DNA of 64,000 bases from Clostridium_AM sp963780135 (GTDB taxonomy: Bacteria; Bacillota; Clostridia; Clostridiales; Clostridiaceae): positions 310,001-374,000 of the forward strand of contig CAWAAR010000002.1 of assembly GCA_963780135.1 (NCBI GenBank). Direction: 5' to 3'. Positions 1-9,380 of the stretch are shown piece after piece. Each line of letters starts with the position of its first letter. Position 1 is the first letter of the stretch. Below the pieces are notes generated by a model. That model was given only the letters and a program-made list of their open reading frames with translations. It did not search any database and was not told where the DNA came from. The position numbers and the translations under genes are program-made.

Positions 1-3000
1 GTTGACTTAGGAGTAAAAGCCGATGAAGTTATCATGGTTGGTGGAGAAGGTTTCTCAGACGCTCTATCAGTAGCTCCAGTAGCAGCAGCTAAAGGACAAA
101 TTCTTTTACTTGGAATGAATAACTCTAGCTATATGCAACCAGTTTTAGACTTCGTTAGCAAGAATAAATCAAAGGTTACAGTAGTTGGAACTAAAAACGT
201 TATAAGTGATTCTATATTAAGTACTATTAATGGTACAAGAGTAGATGGTGGATCAGATAGATTTGATACTAACTTAAAAGTTTTAGCTTCATTTAAAGAT
301 GCACTTAAAATGGACAAATTATATGTTGCATCAGCTCAAGAAAATTCAAGAGATGACGGATATGCAGATGCTCTAGTTGCTTCAGCATTAGCTGGAAAAA
401 CATCAGCACCATTAGTATTAGTTGACAAAGATGGTTCAACTGCAACAACTAACGCTATAAAATACATCAAAGACAATGCAGATAAAACTAAAACTGACTT
501 AAATGTTATAGGTGGAACAGGTGTTGTTTCAACTAACGTTGAAGATCAAATAAACAAAGCTGTTAACGATGGCTCACCATCAACACCTGCTAGCGTTGAA
601 TCAATAGAAGCAGTAGGATTAAATGAAATTAAGATCGTATTTGGTAGTGATGTTGATTCAGATTCAGCAGAATCTGTTGACAACTACAAAGTTGATGGAG
701 CTCAATTAAATTCTAAGACAGCAGTAGCTAGTCTTCAAGATGACAACAGAACACTTTTAATTACATTAGCTGATGCTAAAGATCAATATAAAGATTATGC
801 AGTTTCAGTTAAAAAGGGCGTAATAACAGCAGATAAATCAACTACTGTACCAGCTCTTGATAAAACAATAACTTTTTCAGATGTTAAAGCACCTACATTA
901 AAATCTGTAAAAGCTCAAGGAAGAAATAAATTAACAGTTGAATTTACAGCTCCAGTTGATATGAGAACTATTTCAACTTTAGCTAGCAAATTTAGAATAA
1001 ATGACCAAAACATAACAAGCTTTGGTTTAAACACACAAACTTCACCAGCATTAAGTGAAATCAAAGATTCAATAACTAACTCAGCTAATAATACTTGGTC
1101 ACGTAAAGTAGAATTCTACTTTGACTCTAATCTTCCAACAGGAAACAATACATTAAAAGTTTTAGGAGGAGACAAAACTGGTGCGCTTGTTGATGCAGGT
1201 GGATTTACATTTATAGAAAGCACAATGGACTTCAATGTTGATTCAAAAGATGGAAAAATAACAGACAAAGATGTTACAATAAAAGCTGATGCAGATGGAA
1301 CACTTTGGGTTAAATACGGAAGACCAATGGATAAGAAGACAGCTTTAGATGCATCAAACTATGTATTATTAAATAAAGGCACAAGCCCTATAAGCGGAGC
1401 TACATTAAAGCTAAAAGAAAATGACAACACTGTAAAGATTACTGGAGTAAGCAGTAAAATTGATACAGGATCAAATGTATTATATATAAATAAAAATACA
1501 AGAGATGCTTTTGGTAACGAAGTAGATGATGATACAAGAGTTAACTTTACAAAGGAAAAAGATGAAACTAAACCTACAGTTCTAACTTCTGATATGGTAG
1601 ATAGTGAAACTATACGTTTGAAATTCAGCAAAGATATAGATGCTACTTATGCAACACAAATAAGTAACTATACTTTAAAAGATTCAAGTGGATTAGATAT
1701 TACTGCACATATTAAAGAAATTAAACCTTCAACTAGTGTAAAAACTGACAGTGGTGCTTGGGATAACTGTGATGCATGGGATATAAAGATGTACAAGAAC
1801 CCAGCTGAAAAAGATTCTACAAGCAGTGATCAGACAACTGATTGGAGATTAACTGGTTCTAAATACAGCTTAACAGTTAAGAATTTAGCTGATACAACAA
1901 GTAACAGAAATGCAATGGCAGAGTGGAACACTACATTAAATGGTAATGATGATGTTGCACCTAAAGTAACAGCTGTATATGCTAAATCAGCAACTGATTC
2001 AGATTCAGATGCATACAGAAAAGTAGTTGTATACTTCAGTGAAGCAATGAATACTTCTACATTAACAAAAGAAAACTTTAAATATAAGAACAAATCAGGA
2101 GATTCAAAGGATTTACCATCTTCTGTAGAAATAACAACAAGTAATGACAACAAGGGTGTAACAATTAAATTCCCAAGTAACTATGGCATGAATGACTCAG
2201 GCAAAGATGATGACAATGATGTAATCGGAATAATTGCACAAAATGTTAAAGATGAAGCAGGTAACATAATAGATTCATTCCACAATGGTAGTGAAACAGG
2301 AATCGTAGCAGCAACAGGAACTATAAAATTAAAAGATAGCAGCTATAGAATGGTATATGATGGAGACGACATATTAGTTAAAGTTCAGTATGATGGAGCT
2401 ATAGATACAAATACTACAAAAGTTACTGACTTTAAGGTTGCTGGAGAAACTCCAACTAGTATATCAATGACTGGTTCTGACTTAATATTAAGATTTGGAA
2501 AGAATGAAAATGCAGAAAGTATAACTTCATTTAGCCAAATACCAGGATATAAATTTAACCCAACTACATCTGGAGATAAAGTTAAGAAAGTTGATGTGTT
2601 AAAATATTATGCTCCAGGTTCTGCAAAATATGAAGTTGTAGCTGATAAGACACAAACAAGAGATATAGCAGGAAATACGCTTGCTAAGGAAACAGTTGCA
2701 GGAGTATATGATAACTCAGTAGCACCAAAGACTACATCAGATTACTGGTATGCTACTACAGCTCAAACAGTAAATGGTACTAAGGAAGCAGCAGTAGTTC
2801 TTTCTTACGATACTAACTTATTTGAAGGCAGTGGAGTTACACCAGATGACTTCTCATTCACTGTTGCTGGAAAAACACTTAAAGCAGATGCTGTTAAATA
2901 TGTAAACAACAACTTAGTATTTGTGTTCAAACAAAACGCAGATGTTTCAGCAACTGACTTAGACAAATTTGCTAGCGATGCAAATGTTGATGTATCATTA

Positions 3001-3612
3001 GCTCATACTGGTATTACTGTAAAATCACAAAGAGATGGAGACGGAAACTATGCTCTTTATGTTCCATCAAATGATGATAAAGTTAAAACAAGAACAATTA
3101 AGGTAAACAGTACTGTTGATCTTTCTAAAATTCTTGTAGGACAATCAGACCCAACACCAAGCACAGATGTAAAAGCAACAATTGAACAAGCTGGAACAGC
3201 AATAGTAGGAAAAACAGTAGTAGTTGCATCATTACCTTCAACAGTAGATGCTTCTAAATACGATGTAGTAGTTAATGGAACAACATTAACATACAATGCT
3301 ACATCAGGAAAATTCACTGCAACACTTGATGGAACTTTCACTGTAGCAGATTTACAAGCAAAGACTACAGCATCATTAAAAACAGTAGTTGCAGTACCAA
3401 CAGCAACAGTTGAACAAGCTGGAACTGCAATAGTAGGAAAGACAGTAGTAGTTGCATCATTACCTTCAACAGTAGATGCTACTAAATACAATGTACTAAT
3501 TAGTGGAACAGCATTAACATACAATGCTACATCAGGAAAATTCACAGCAACACTTGATGGAACTTTCACTGTAGCACAATTACAAACAGCAATTACAGTA
3601 TCAGCAAAATAA
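1..3612 (+). CDS. S-layer-like CWB2 surface protein, 5' end cut by window
   Basis: The frame is open from base 1, so the real start lies upstream. Against the full-length paralogue at 16441, about 155 residues (signal peptide and first CWB2 repeat) are missing. What remains is the rest of the cell-wall-binding repeat 2 region (about 190 residues, with GGEGFSDALS, DRFDTNLKV and DGYADALVASALAG motifs). About 850 residues of Ig-like repeats of the SbsA/Big_5 kind follow (recurring 'V.FS..MD..T....NY.L' pattern), then two nearly identical 72-75 residue C-terminal modules (3169-3393 and 3394-3609). CWB2 domains bind secondary cell-wall polymers, so the protein is expected to be displayed on the outer cell surface, probably as an S-layer or adhesin component. 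A hairpin follows the stop codon. Family assignment is secure; the exact role is inferred. Confidence 0.9.
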   Translation, partial: VDLGVKADEVIMVGGEGFSDALSVAPVAAAKGQILLLGMNNSSYMQPVLDFVSKNKSKVTVVGTKNVISDSILSTINGTRVDGGSDRFDTNLKVLASFKDALKMDKLYVASAQENSRDDGYADALVASALAGKTSAPLVLVDKDGSTATTNAIKYIKDNADKTKTDLNVIGGTGVVSTNVEDQINKAVNDGSPSTPASVESIEAVGLNEIKIVFGSDVDSDSAESVDNYKVDGAQLNSKTAVASLQDDNRTLLITLADAKDQYKDYAVSVKKGVITADKSTTVPALDKTITFSDVKAPTLKSVKAQGRNKLTVEFTAPVDMRTISTLASKFRINDQNITSFGLNTQTSPALSEIKDSITNSANNTWSRKVEFYFDSNLPTGNNTLKVLGGDKTGALVDAGGFTFIESTMDFNVDSKDGKITDKDVTIKADADGTLWVKYGRPMDKKTALDASNYVLLNKGTSPISGATLKLKENDNTVKITGVSSKIDTGSNVLYINKNTRDAFGNEVDDDTRVNFTKEKDETKPTVLTSDMVDSETIRLKFSKDIDATYATQISNYTLKDSSGLDITAHIKEIKPSTSVKTDSGAWDNCDAWDIKMYKNPAEKDSTSSDQTTDWRLTGSKYSLTVKNLADTTSNRNAMAEWNTTLNGNDDVAPKVTAVYAKSATDSDSDAYRKVVVYFSEAMNTSTLTKENFKYKNKSGDSKDLPSSVEITTSNDNKGVTIKFPSNYGMNDSGKDDDNDVIGIIAQNVKDEAGNIIDSFHNGSETGIVAATGTIKLKDSSYRMVYDGDDILVKVQYDGAIDTNTTKVTDFKVAGETPTSISMTGSDLILRFGKNENAESITSFSQIPGYKFNPTTSGDKVKKVDVLKYYAPGSAKYEVVADKTQTRDIAGNTLAKETVAGVYDNSVAPKTTSDYWYATTAQTVNGTKEAAVVLSYDTNLFEGSGVTPDDFSFTVAGKTLKADAVKYVNNNLVFVFKQNADVSATDLDKFASDANVDVSLAHTGITVKSQRDGDGNYALYVPSNDDKVKTRTIKVNSTVDLSKILVGQSDPTPSTDVKATIEQAGTAIVGKTVVVASLPSTVDASKYDVVVNGTTLTYNATSGKFTATLDGTFTVADLQAKTTASLKTVVAVPTATVEQAGTAIVGKTVVVASLPSTVDATKYNVLISGTALTYNATSGKFTATLDGTFTVAQLQTAITVSAK
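3169..3393 (+). repeat. C-terminal surface module, copy 1
   Basis: This encodes a 75-residue module with the conserved order TIEQAGTAIVGKTVVVASLP, then KYDVVVNG, LTYNATSGKFTATLDGTFTV and a final LQ-containing helix. A second copy follows directly, and related copies lie in the genes at 3750 and 14117. It does not match a domain I can name. Confidence 0.85.
3394..3609 (+). repeat. C-terminal surface module, copy 2
   Basis: This 72-residue module is in direct tandem with copy 1. Long stretches are the same at nucleotide level, including the run coding GKTVVVASLPSTVDA, which suggests recent duplication or gene conversion. Confidence 0.85.
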
Positions 3613-3626
3613 TTTATTAAAATTCA

Positions 3627-3655
3627 ATAGATAGGGGAGTCTATCCCCTATCTAT
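3627..3655. terminator. Hairpin after the surface protein gene
   Basis: A perfect 12-bp inverted repeat (atagatagggga / tcccctatctat) with a 5-nt loop lies just after the stop at 3612. The U-tract is poor, so it may end transcription weakly or protect the mRNA 3' end. Confidence 0.6.
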
Positions 3656-3749
3656 TAAAAAATAAAGCAATATAAATCAGAATGATGCCTAAGTTAGTGT
3701 TAATAGTATTTATTAACTAAAATAATTGTTCTGAAAGGAATTAAGAAGT

Positions 3750-4397
3750 ATGAATAAAAAAAGATGTTTTGCTTTACTATCAAGTCTAGTAATAGCTGGT
3801 GTTTTAACTACTAATGTTCATGCAGCAGTTAAATCATATATTGCAAATGATGCTTCTGGAAGAACTATTAGTTTTAACTTAGATGAGCTATTATTGGATT
3901 ATACTAATAATTTGTCAGGTTTACCATCACCTATGTTTGATGAATACATGAAAGATGCACCTAATCTTATAGCCTTTGAAGATACTATAAAAGGCTATGT
4001 TTCATATGATTCGGTTATGGCTAAATATACAGATGCAGTAGTAGCAGGTAATGCTAGTACGTTTAAAATCGACACAGTTACTGAAAATGCGAGTGCTTCG
4101 GATATTAAAAATATTACTGTAGGTTATAACTGGGCAAATGGATCAGTAGTAGCAGCAGTGAAAGCAACAGTTGAACAAGCAGGAACATCAGTAGCAGGAA
4201 AAACAGTAGTAGTTGCATCATTACCATCAGATGTAGATGCCACTAAATATATCTTAACAATAGATGGACAGGCATTGACCTATGACGCTTCAACAAAAAA
4301 ATTCACTATAACCCTTGATGGTACTTTTAGTGTACAGGAGTTACAAAGTAAGATAGTAGTAACTTCCGATGATTTTCTTGTGGATAACGTCTATTAA
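3750..4397 (+). CDS. Small secreted protein, chimera of its two neighbours' domains
   Basis: This 215-residue protein has a Sec signal peptide (residues 1-26, cleavage near VHA-A). Residues about 27-130 are a domain also found at the N-terminus of the next gene (4434), with shared SFNLD.LL.DYTN, SPMFDEY.KDAPNL and DTIKGYVSYD motifs. Residues 137 to the end are one copy of the C-terminal module found twice in the preceding gene. It has no CWB2 repeats and no membrane anchor. The start ATG has a gaaagga ribosome site 11 nt upstream. It is probably exported. The function is unknown, but its architecture suggests an accessory or adaptor of the flanking surface proteins. Confidence 0.8.
   Translation: MNKKRCFALLSSLVIAGVLTTNVHAAVKSYIANDASGRTISFNLDELLLDYTNNLSGLPSPMFDEYMKDAPNLIAFEDTIKGYVSYDSVMAKYTDAVVAGNASTFKIDTVTENASASDIKNITVGYNWANGSVVAAVKATVEQAGTSVAGKTVVVASLPSDVDATKYILTIDGQALTYDASTKKFTITLDGTFSVQELQSKIVVTSDDFLVDNVY
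4158..4394 (+). repeat. C-terminal surface module in the 215-aa protein
   Basis: This is a single copy of the module described at 3169-3609, with the same core (GKTVVVASLP..VDATKY, LDGTF.V.ELQ). It is followed by a short unique acidic tail. Confidence 0.8.
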
Positions 4398-4433
4398 AAA
4401 AAATAATAACATTTTGAAAGGAATGGTATAAGA

Positions 4434-7400
4434 ATGAATAAAAACAAAAAAAGTCTTGCAGTTTTATCAAGCGCAGCGTTGGGGGTATTAATAGCTTCAG
4501 CAGTAACAACTAATGCTCATGCAGCAGTTACAGACTATGTTGCTAAGAATGCAGCTAATAATGTTATTAGCTTTAACTTAGATAAATTATTAGCAGATTA
4601 TACTAATAAATTATCAGGCCAAGCATCACCTATGTTTGATGAGTATTTAAAAGATGCTCCAAATCTAGTAGCTTTTAAAGATACTATAAAAGGTTATGTT
4701 TCATATGATGCAGTTTCTAAAGCATATACAGATGCTTTAATAAAAGATGGCGGTAAAACATTTAAATTGGATGCTGTTACTGAAAATGCAGCAGCAACAG
4801 ATATTGCAAATGTTACTGTAGATTCTACATGTGGTACAGATGGAAAGGTTGTTTCAGTAGATCCAACTAAAACTATAAAAACTGTAAGCCCTATTACTGT
4901 ACCTGCTACAACAGTAGGAGTAGCACCAACATTACCTACTACTGTAAGTGTTACATTACTTGATGGAACAACTAAGACAGCTAATATTACTTGGAATGCA
5001 GCAGCTACAACAGCAGCAACTTATGCTACTGCTGGAACAGTAACTGTTAACGGAACTCTTGCTGATTACAACAATCAGGTTGTAAGTGCTAGTGTAACTG
5101 TTAATGCAGCAGCAACTAATTTAGCTGTACAATCAGTTACTGCAGTTAATTCTAAAACAATTGCCGTTACATTTACAAAAGCTGTTGATATAGCTTCAGC
5201 ACAAACTACAAGTAACTACTCTATTGTAGGAGTTAATTCAGATGCTGTTTCAGGTGCATTAACTATTGATAGTGCAAAATTACAGGATGATAAGCAGACA
5301 GTATATCTTACATTAAATGATGCTACACCATTAAACAATACATCAACAGCACAATATTTAGTTAAAGTGACTAAGAACGTACTAGGAACTGATGGAACAG
5401 CAGTACCAGCATATGGTTCATTAGTTAATTTAGCAGATGCTGCAGTACCTACAGTAACTGGAATAACATATCCAGATAGTAATACAATAAAGGTTGCTTT
5501 TAGCGAACCAATAAATACTACATCAGCAGGAATAGCTTCAGCAACTACTATTCAAAAAAATGGAACTACTGTAGCAGTTTCTTCAGGCGCATTTGTGTTA
5601 GCTAGTGATAAAATGAGCTTTACTATAAATGATACTACAGCAGGATTTACAAGAGCAGTTGATTATTCAATAGCTATAACAGGATTGTCTGATTTCGCAG
5701 GAAATTCATTAACTAAATATGCTGGAACATTTAATGTAGCTACAGACACTGTTGCTCCAACAGTATCTTCATTAACAAGCTTAGATACAAAACATTTAAA
5801 AGTTACATTTAGTAAACCACTTAAGCCTCAGACACTAGGCGGAACTAATTACTTTACAGTTAAGGAAGATGGAACTGCACTTGCAGTAGGAACAACAGCT
5901 TCACAAACACCAAAACAGTATACAATTTCAAATTACAATACAACAACTCCAGATTATCAAACATTTGTAGTTAACTTTGCTGATGCAAGAACAAATGGTG
6001 ACAATCATATATATACAGTAGCTAATTTCCAAGATGTTATTGGAAATCCAAGTTCACCAGCAAGTTCAACATATACTCAACAGGTTCAAATTATTGGAAC
6101 TAAACCAGTAATAAGTAATACTGTTGGATCATTAAAGAATATTGCTGGAACATACTATATAGTATATGACTTTGACAGAGATGTAAGTATAGGATCAGGT
6201 ACAATAACAGGAACTTATGTTGATTCAACTGGAGTTACTAAAAACGTATCAGGATTAGGTACAATAACACCTGTAGCTCATAGTACTCTTACTCAACTTG
6301 CTACTAATGAAATTGCTATACCAGTAACAAATATAGTAACTGGAAATTATAGTATTACATTACCAAGTACATTAGTTGTTGATACTTATGCAAATAGTAT
6401 TGATACAACAAAGGCAACATTTAACTATTCAGCAAGTGTTCTTCCAACAGCAGTTACTAATGTATGGTTAAATGGTGTAACATCAGCTGTACCAAGTTAT
6501 ACAGCAAATTCTTCAACTACTTCAAATACAACAACAACAAATGAAATTGTTGTACAGTTTGCTAGTGAAGTAGGTTCTGATTCATTAGATGTTTCTCATT
6601 ATACAGTAGACGGAGTAAATGTATTTAAATCAGCAATATTTGATGGTTCAAAAAATACTGTAAGATTAACATTAAATGATGGAGCAATCACTTCTACTGC
6701 GGTAAGAACATTAAAAATCTCAGGAATACAGAATGTTACTGACAAAACAATTAGCATAACAGATTTCGTTGCTAATAAAGTTAAAGAAAATGTAGCTCCA
6801 ACAGTAAGCAAGGTTGAGTTGACTGGTTTAAACACAGTAAAAGTAACTTTCTCAGAAGATGTTAAAGACTTATCAGTAAATTCAACGAATAGTGGTACTT
6901 TAATTGATGCAAATAATTTTGAAGTTAGAGTTAATGGTTCTGTTGCTTCAGTATCAGGTGCACAAGAAAATAATGGTGTTGCAGTACTTACATTAACTAC
7001 ACCGTTAACTTCAGTTACAACGCCTGTAACTGTTTCAGTATTAGGCACAAATGATGTTACTGACTTAGCTGGAAATGTTCTTGCAGCAACTACTACACCT
7101 ATCTCAGCTACAACAGCATTATCTGATGCGAAAGGTCAGGCAGATGCCTCATTAACAGCTGCAAAAGCTCAATTTGCAACTGCAACTACTTTAGCAACAT
7201 CATGCACAGCAGCAAGTGCAAGATCAGCTTATAATGACGCAGTTGCAGCAGTAGATGCAGCAGGATTACATGGAACTAACACTGTAACAGGTGGTTCTGA
7301 TACTTATGATCAAGAGTTAGCTGATCTTTTAGGAAAAGTAACTTATCAAGAAACTGTATACTTTGCTTCAACATATGATTTATCAGTAAAATCAAATTAT

Positions 7401-8042
7401 GATACTTTATATACAGGATCATCATCATTGGTTACAGTAGCTACTACAGCTAAAACTGCTATGAATGATGCTACAGCTAAGGGACTTGTAAATACTGCTT
7501 TAACAACATTAGGTACAACAGAAAAAGGTTATATCGATCATATACAAACAGCTATAACAGCATTAAATACAGCTTCAACAACTAATACTGGAGCTAATCT
7601 TGCTGCAGCATTAACAGCAGTAACAACAGCTGATACTGATATGACAGCTTGGAGTGCACCTGTATCTTCTGTAACAAAAACAACTTTAAGTACAAATTAC
7701 ACTGCAGGTAAAGCTTTGATTACAACTGCAAAAGCTAATATAGTACTTTCTAAGGATTCTGCTGATACAACTAATAAGACAGTAAAAGCAACTTGGGGTT
7801 CAGATAATACATCACTTGCATTAAGTAACTTAGTGTTGACTGCTACACCAGCAAATATAACTAATGGAATTACAGCTATGGCTGTAAGCGGAACTGGTGT
7901 TGTTAGTGCAACAGGTACTGCAACAGCGGCTGTAAACTTTACAGTTACTGCAACTTTAGCTTCACCATTTACAGCAGTTGAACAAACAACACAAGCAACA
8001 GGTAGTGTTGCTAACGGTGCTGCTGTAGTTACATTAAACTAA
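4434..8042 (+). CDS. Large secreted Ig-repeat surface protein
   Basis: This 1202-residue protein has a signal peptide (cleavage near AHA-A, residue 31). A domain of about 100 residues shared with the preceding gene follows, then a Big_4-like Ig domain (residues about 140-225, with P.TVSVTLLDGTTKTANITWN). A series of SbsA/Big_5-type Ig-like repeats (about 225-900) comes next, then an Ala/Thr-rich probably helical section (about 900-1110) and a final beta-rich domain. No CWB2 repeats, SLH domains or sortase signal are seen, so the way it is held on the wall is unknown; the shared N-terminal domain is a candidate. It lies 36 bp after the preceding gene and is probably cotranscribed. Composition is very rich in T, A, S and V, as in S-layer proteins. 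Confidence 0.85.
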   Translation: MNKNKKSLAVLSSAALGVLIASAVTTNAHAAVTDYVAKNAANNVISFNLDKLLADYTNKLSGQASPMFDEYLKDAPNLVAFKDTIKGYVSYDAVSKAYTDALIKDGGKTFKLDAVTENAAATDIANVTVDSTCGTDGKVVSVDPTKTIKTVSPITVPATTVGVAPTLPTTVSVTLLDGTTKTANITWNAAATTAATYATAGTVTVNGTLADYNNQVVSASVTVNAAATNLAVQSVTAVNSKTIAVTFTKAVDIASAQTTSNYSIVGVNSDAVSGALTIDSAKLQDDKQTVYLTLNDATPLNNTSTAQYLVKVTKNVLGTDGTAVPAYGSLVNLADAAVPTVTGITYPDSNTIKVAFSEPINTTSAGIASATTIQKNGTTVAVSSGAFVLASDKMSFTINDTTAGFTRAVDYSIAITGLSDFAGNSLTKYAGTFNVATDTVAPTVSSLTSLDTKHLKVTFSKPLKPQTLGGTNYFTVKEDGTALAVGTTASQTPKQYTISNYNTTTPDYQTFVVNFADARTNGDNHIYTVANFQDVIGNPSSPASSTYTQQVQIIGTKPVISNTVGSLKNIAGTYYIVYDFDRDVSIGSGTITGTYVDSTGVTKNVSGLGTITPVAHSTLTQLATNEIAIPVTNIVTGNYSITLPSTLVVDTYANSIDTTKATFNYSASVLPTAVTNVWLNGVTSAVPSYTANSSTTSNTTTTNEIVVQFASEVGSDSLDVSHYTVDGVNVFKSAIFDGSKNTVRLTLNDGAITSTAVRTLKISGIQNVTDKTISITDFVANKVKENVAPTVSKVELTGLNTVKVTFSEDVKDLSVNSTNSGTLIDANNFEVRVNGSVASVSGAQENNGVAVLTLTTPLTSVTTPVTVSVLGTNDVTDLAGNVLAATTTPISATTALSDAKGQADASLTAAKAQFATATTLATSCTAASARSAYNDAVAAVDAAGLHGTNTVTGGSDTYDQELADLLGKVTYQETVYFASTYDLSVKSNYDTLYTGSSSLVTVATTAKTAMNDATAKGLVNTALTTLGTTEKGYIDHIQTAITALNTASTTNTGANLAAALTAVTTADTDMTAWSAPVSSVTKTTLSTNYTAGKALITTAKANIVLSKDSADTTNKTVKATWGSDNTSLALSNLVLTATPANITNGITAMAVSGTGVVSATGTATAAVNFTVTATLASPFTAVEQTTQATGSVANGAAVVTLN

Positions 8043-8087
8043 TTTTCAGAGTAACAAGCTGAGAAAAATGAACGGAAAATCAAAAGT

Positions 8088-8110
8088 GAAGGAAGGTACA
8101 ACCTTCCTTC
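8088..8110. terminator. Hairpin after the 1202-aa surface gene
   Basis: A perfect 9-bp stem (gaaggaagg / ccttccttc) with a 5-nt loop lies 45 bp after the stop codon. A variant of the same element occurs near 11280-11300, inside a duplicated segment. Confidence 0.55.
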
Positions 8111-8227
8111 TACCATTTAAATAAATGAACGGATAAATTGTACTAACTTATCAAAAAAATATCTTTAAGTCAAAAAAATAGTTAGGTCACATACTGATTG
8201 AAAAACTAAATAGTCAAATCAAAACTA

Positions 8228-8268
8228 AGAGTATCTTTAGGGGTGCTCTTCTATTCTTTTTTGTAAGT
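8228..8268 (+). terminator. Intrinsic terminator
   Basis: A stem aagagtatc / gggtgctctt (with G-U pairs) is followed by a T-rich tract. The other copy, at about 11467-11503, has a perfect agagtatc / ggatactct stem. Confidence 0.7.
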
Positions 8269-8338
8269 AATCATGTGTATTAAAAATAGCATAATATGTT
8301 ATAATAAATTGTGTGAAAATAAATATGAGGTGAAATAT

Positions 8339-8701
8339 ATGAAAAACCTAATTACAAAAATGTCAACATTATTATTAATGATAGTACTTACAATATCATT
8401 AGCAGCTTGTGGTTCAAAACATGAGGCAGTAAAACTAGATAAAGATTCTACAAAATTAGTTCAAGATAAAAATTATACTCAAGATCTTAAAAAAGAAAAG
8501 GAAGTTGAAGATGGGCAAATATATTTACAGAACAATACTGTTATATGTGCGATGGTAATAAAAGACGGTATCAAAGAATCTGATGCTAAAACATTATTAA
8601 ACAATTATGCTAAAGAATTAAAAAAAGCCTATAAAAATATGCCTGTACATGCAATAGCTGTTCAGAAAGGTAAAAAATTAGGTGAAATAACGCTGAAATA
8701 A
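8339..8701 (+). CDS. Small lipoprotein, family shared with the gene at 37828
   Basis: This 120-residue protein begins at the ATG preceded by gaggtga. A longer upstream ATG has no ribosome site. The N-terminus is a lipoprotein signal (residues 1-23, lipobox LAAC), so it should be a membrane-anchored extracytoplasmic lipoprotein. The mature part shares the pattern 'K.DKD.TKLVQD...T..(L/I)KKEK....GQ(I/V)Y(L/V).(N/D)N.V...MV.K..I.E.DAK.L...Y...LKK.YK.M.....AVQK.K' with the protein at 37828. I do not recognise the family. Repetitive non-coding DNA follows directly. Confidence 0.8.
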   Translation: MKNLITKMSTLLLMIVLTISLAACGSKHEAVKLDKDSTKLVQDKNYTQDLKKEKEVEDGQIYLQNNTVICAMVIKDGIKESDAKTLLNNYAKELKKAYKNMPVHAIAVQKGKKLGEITLK

Positions 8702-8780
8702 GCAAGTTTGCAAAAACTTTCCTCGTATAAAGTTCACTCCCAAGGTCGTTTGCAACGATCCCCGGCAGGCTGTAGCAGGC

Positions 8781-8880
8781 TTGGAAAAGATTTCCTCGCA
8801 AAGGGGTCAGATCCTTGGAATAATATGTAAAGAAAGGGAATGCTATTTTATAAAAAAGGCTCAATATTGAGTCTTTTTTA
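8781..8880. repeat. GGGGTCAG-containing repeat, copy A (copy B at 12164-12262)
   Basis: The segment ggaaaagatttcctcgcaaa-ggggtcagatcc-ttggaataatatgtaaa, then the gggaatgctattttataaaa block and a terminator hairpin, is almost identical to 12164-12262. Half-copies flank the insertion sequence at 9340-9380 and 11224-11250. The core resembles the palindrome GGGGTCAGACCCC. Confidence 0.85.
8853..8880 (+). terminator. Intrinsic terminator inside the repeat
   Basis: The hairpin ggctcaatattgagtc is preceded by an A-run and followed by tttttta. It is repeated exactly at about 12233-12262. Confidence 0.7.
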
Positions 8881-8984
8881 TTTTTGATGTATTTATTTAA
8901 AAATGTTATTCCAAAGAATTGTTTAAAATTTAGAACAAAGGTGAATAATTACAAATGGTATAATTGCATGAAGGAGAGAATTAC

Positions 8985-9340
8985 ATGCCTAGAAAAAAAC
9001 ATGAATGGTATATTGGTGCTAAATTACATGTGATTGCAAGAGGAAATCATAGAAATGATATATTTAGAGATGAAACAGATTATGAAGTATATTTAAATTA
9101 CTTAAAAGAGGCTATGGAATATTACGAAAATAAGTATTACATAATTGCGTATGTTTTGATGACAAATCATGTGCATCTTATAATTCAAACAACAGATCTT
9201 GATGTATATAATTTTATAAAAAGAGCACATAGTAGATTGCGTGGAATTTTAATAAGAAATATAAATATATAGGACATTTATTCCAAGATAGATATAGGTT
9301 AGAATTAATTGAAGATGATTTATCTACATTTGGTTTTATA
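8985..9340 (+). pseudogene. IS200/REP-associated Y1 transposase, frameshifted and truncated
   Basis: The start ATG follows aaggaga. The protein begins MPRKKHEWY and carries the features of the Y1 HUH transposase family (REP-associated type): 'HVIARGNHR', 'YVLMTNHVHLIIQ' with the HUH histidines, and 'KRAHSRLRG'. The frame stops early at 9272. In another frame the expected continuation FNKKYKYIGHLFQDRY, then LELIEDD, is present to about 9335. One extra T in the T-run at 9247-9250 restores it. The reading then runs into repeat DNA at 9340, so the C-terminal part with the catalytic Tyr region is lost. Such enzymes cut single-stranded DNA at hairpins, and in many bacteria they are linked to dispersed palindromic repeats. 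This copy is very probably inactive. Confidence 0.85.
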
Positions 9341-9380
9341 GCAAGCTCGGAAAAACTTCCTTCGCAAAGGGGTCAGACCC

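Larger units (their letters stand above)
8086..8268. repeat. Non-coding segment, copy 1 (second copy about 11270-11503)
   Basis: The order of blocks is the same in both copies: the ccttccttct hairpin, 'atgaacg', 'aatatctttaagtcaaaaa', 'ggtcacatactgatt', 'aaaaactaaata', then an 'agagtatctttaggg' hairpin with a T-run. Identity is high but interrupted by small indels. The final hairpin (8228-8268, 9-bp stem followed by ctattctttttt) is a good intrinsic terminator. Confidence 0.8.

Noticed and set aside
3057..3569. Long minus-strand open frame (170 aa) opposite the surface gene
   Set aside because: It mirrors the low-complexity, repeat-rich sense gene, has no ribosome site, and similar antisense frames occur opposite other Ig-repeat genes. 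It is a shadow.
3169..3609. CRISPR or tandem non-coding repeat
   Set aside because: The repeats are long, in frame and coding; there are no short direct repeats with spacers.
6599..7048. Minus-strand 149-aa open frame inside the 4434 gene
   Set aside because: Shadow of a Thr/Val-rich coding region; composition is only that of the complement.
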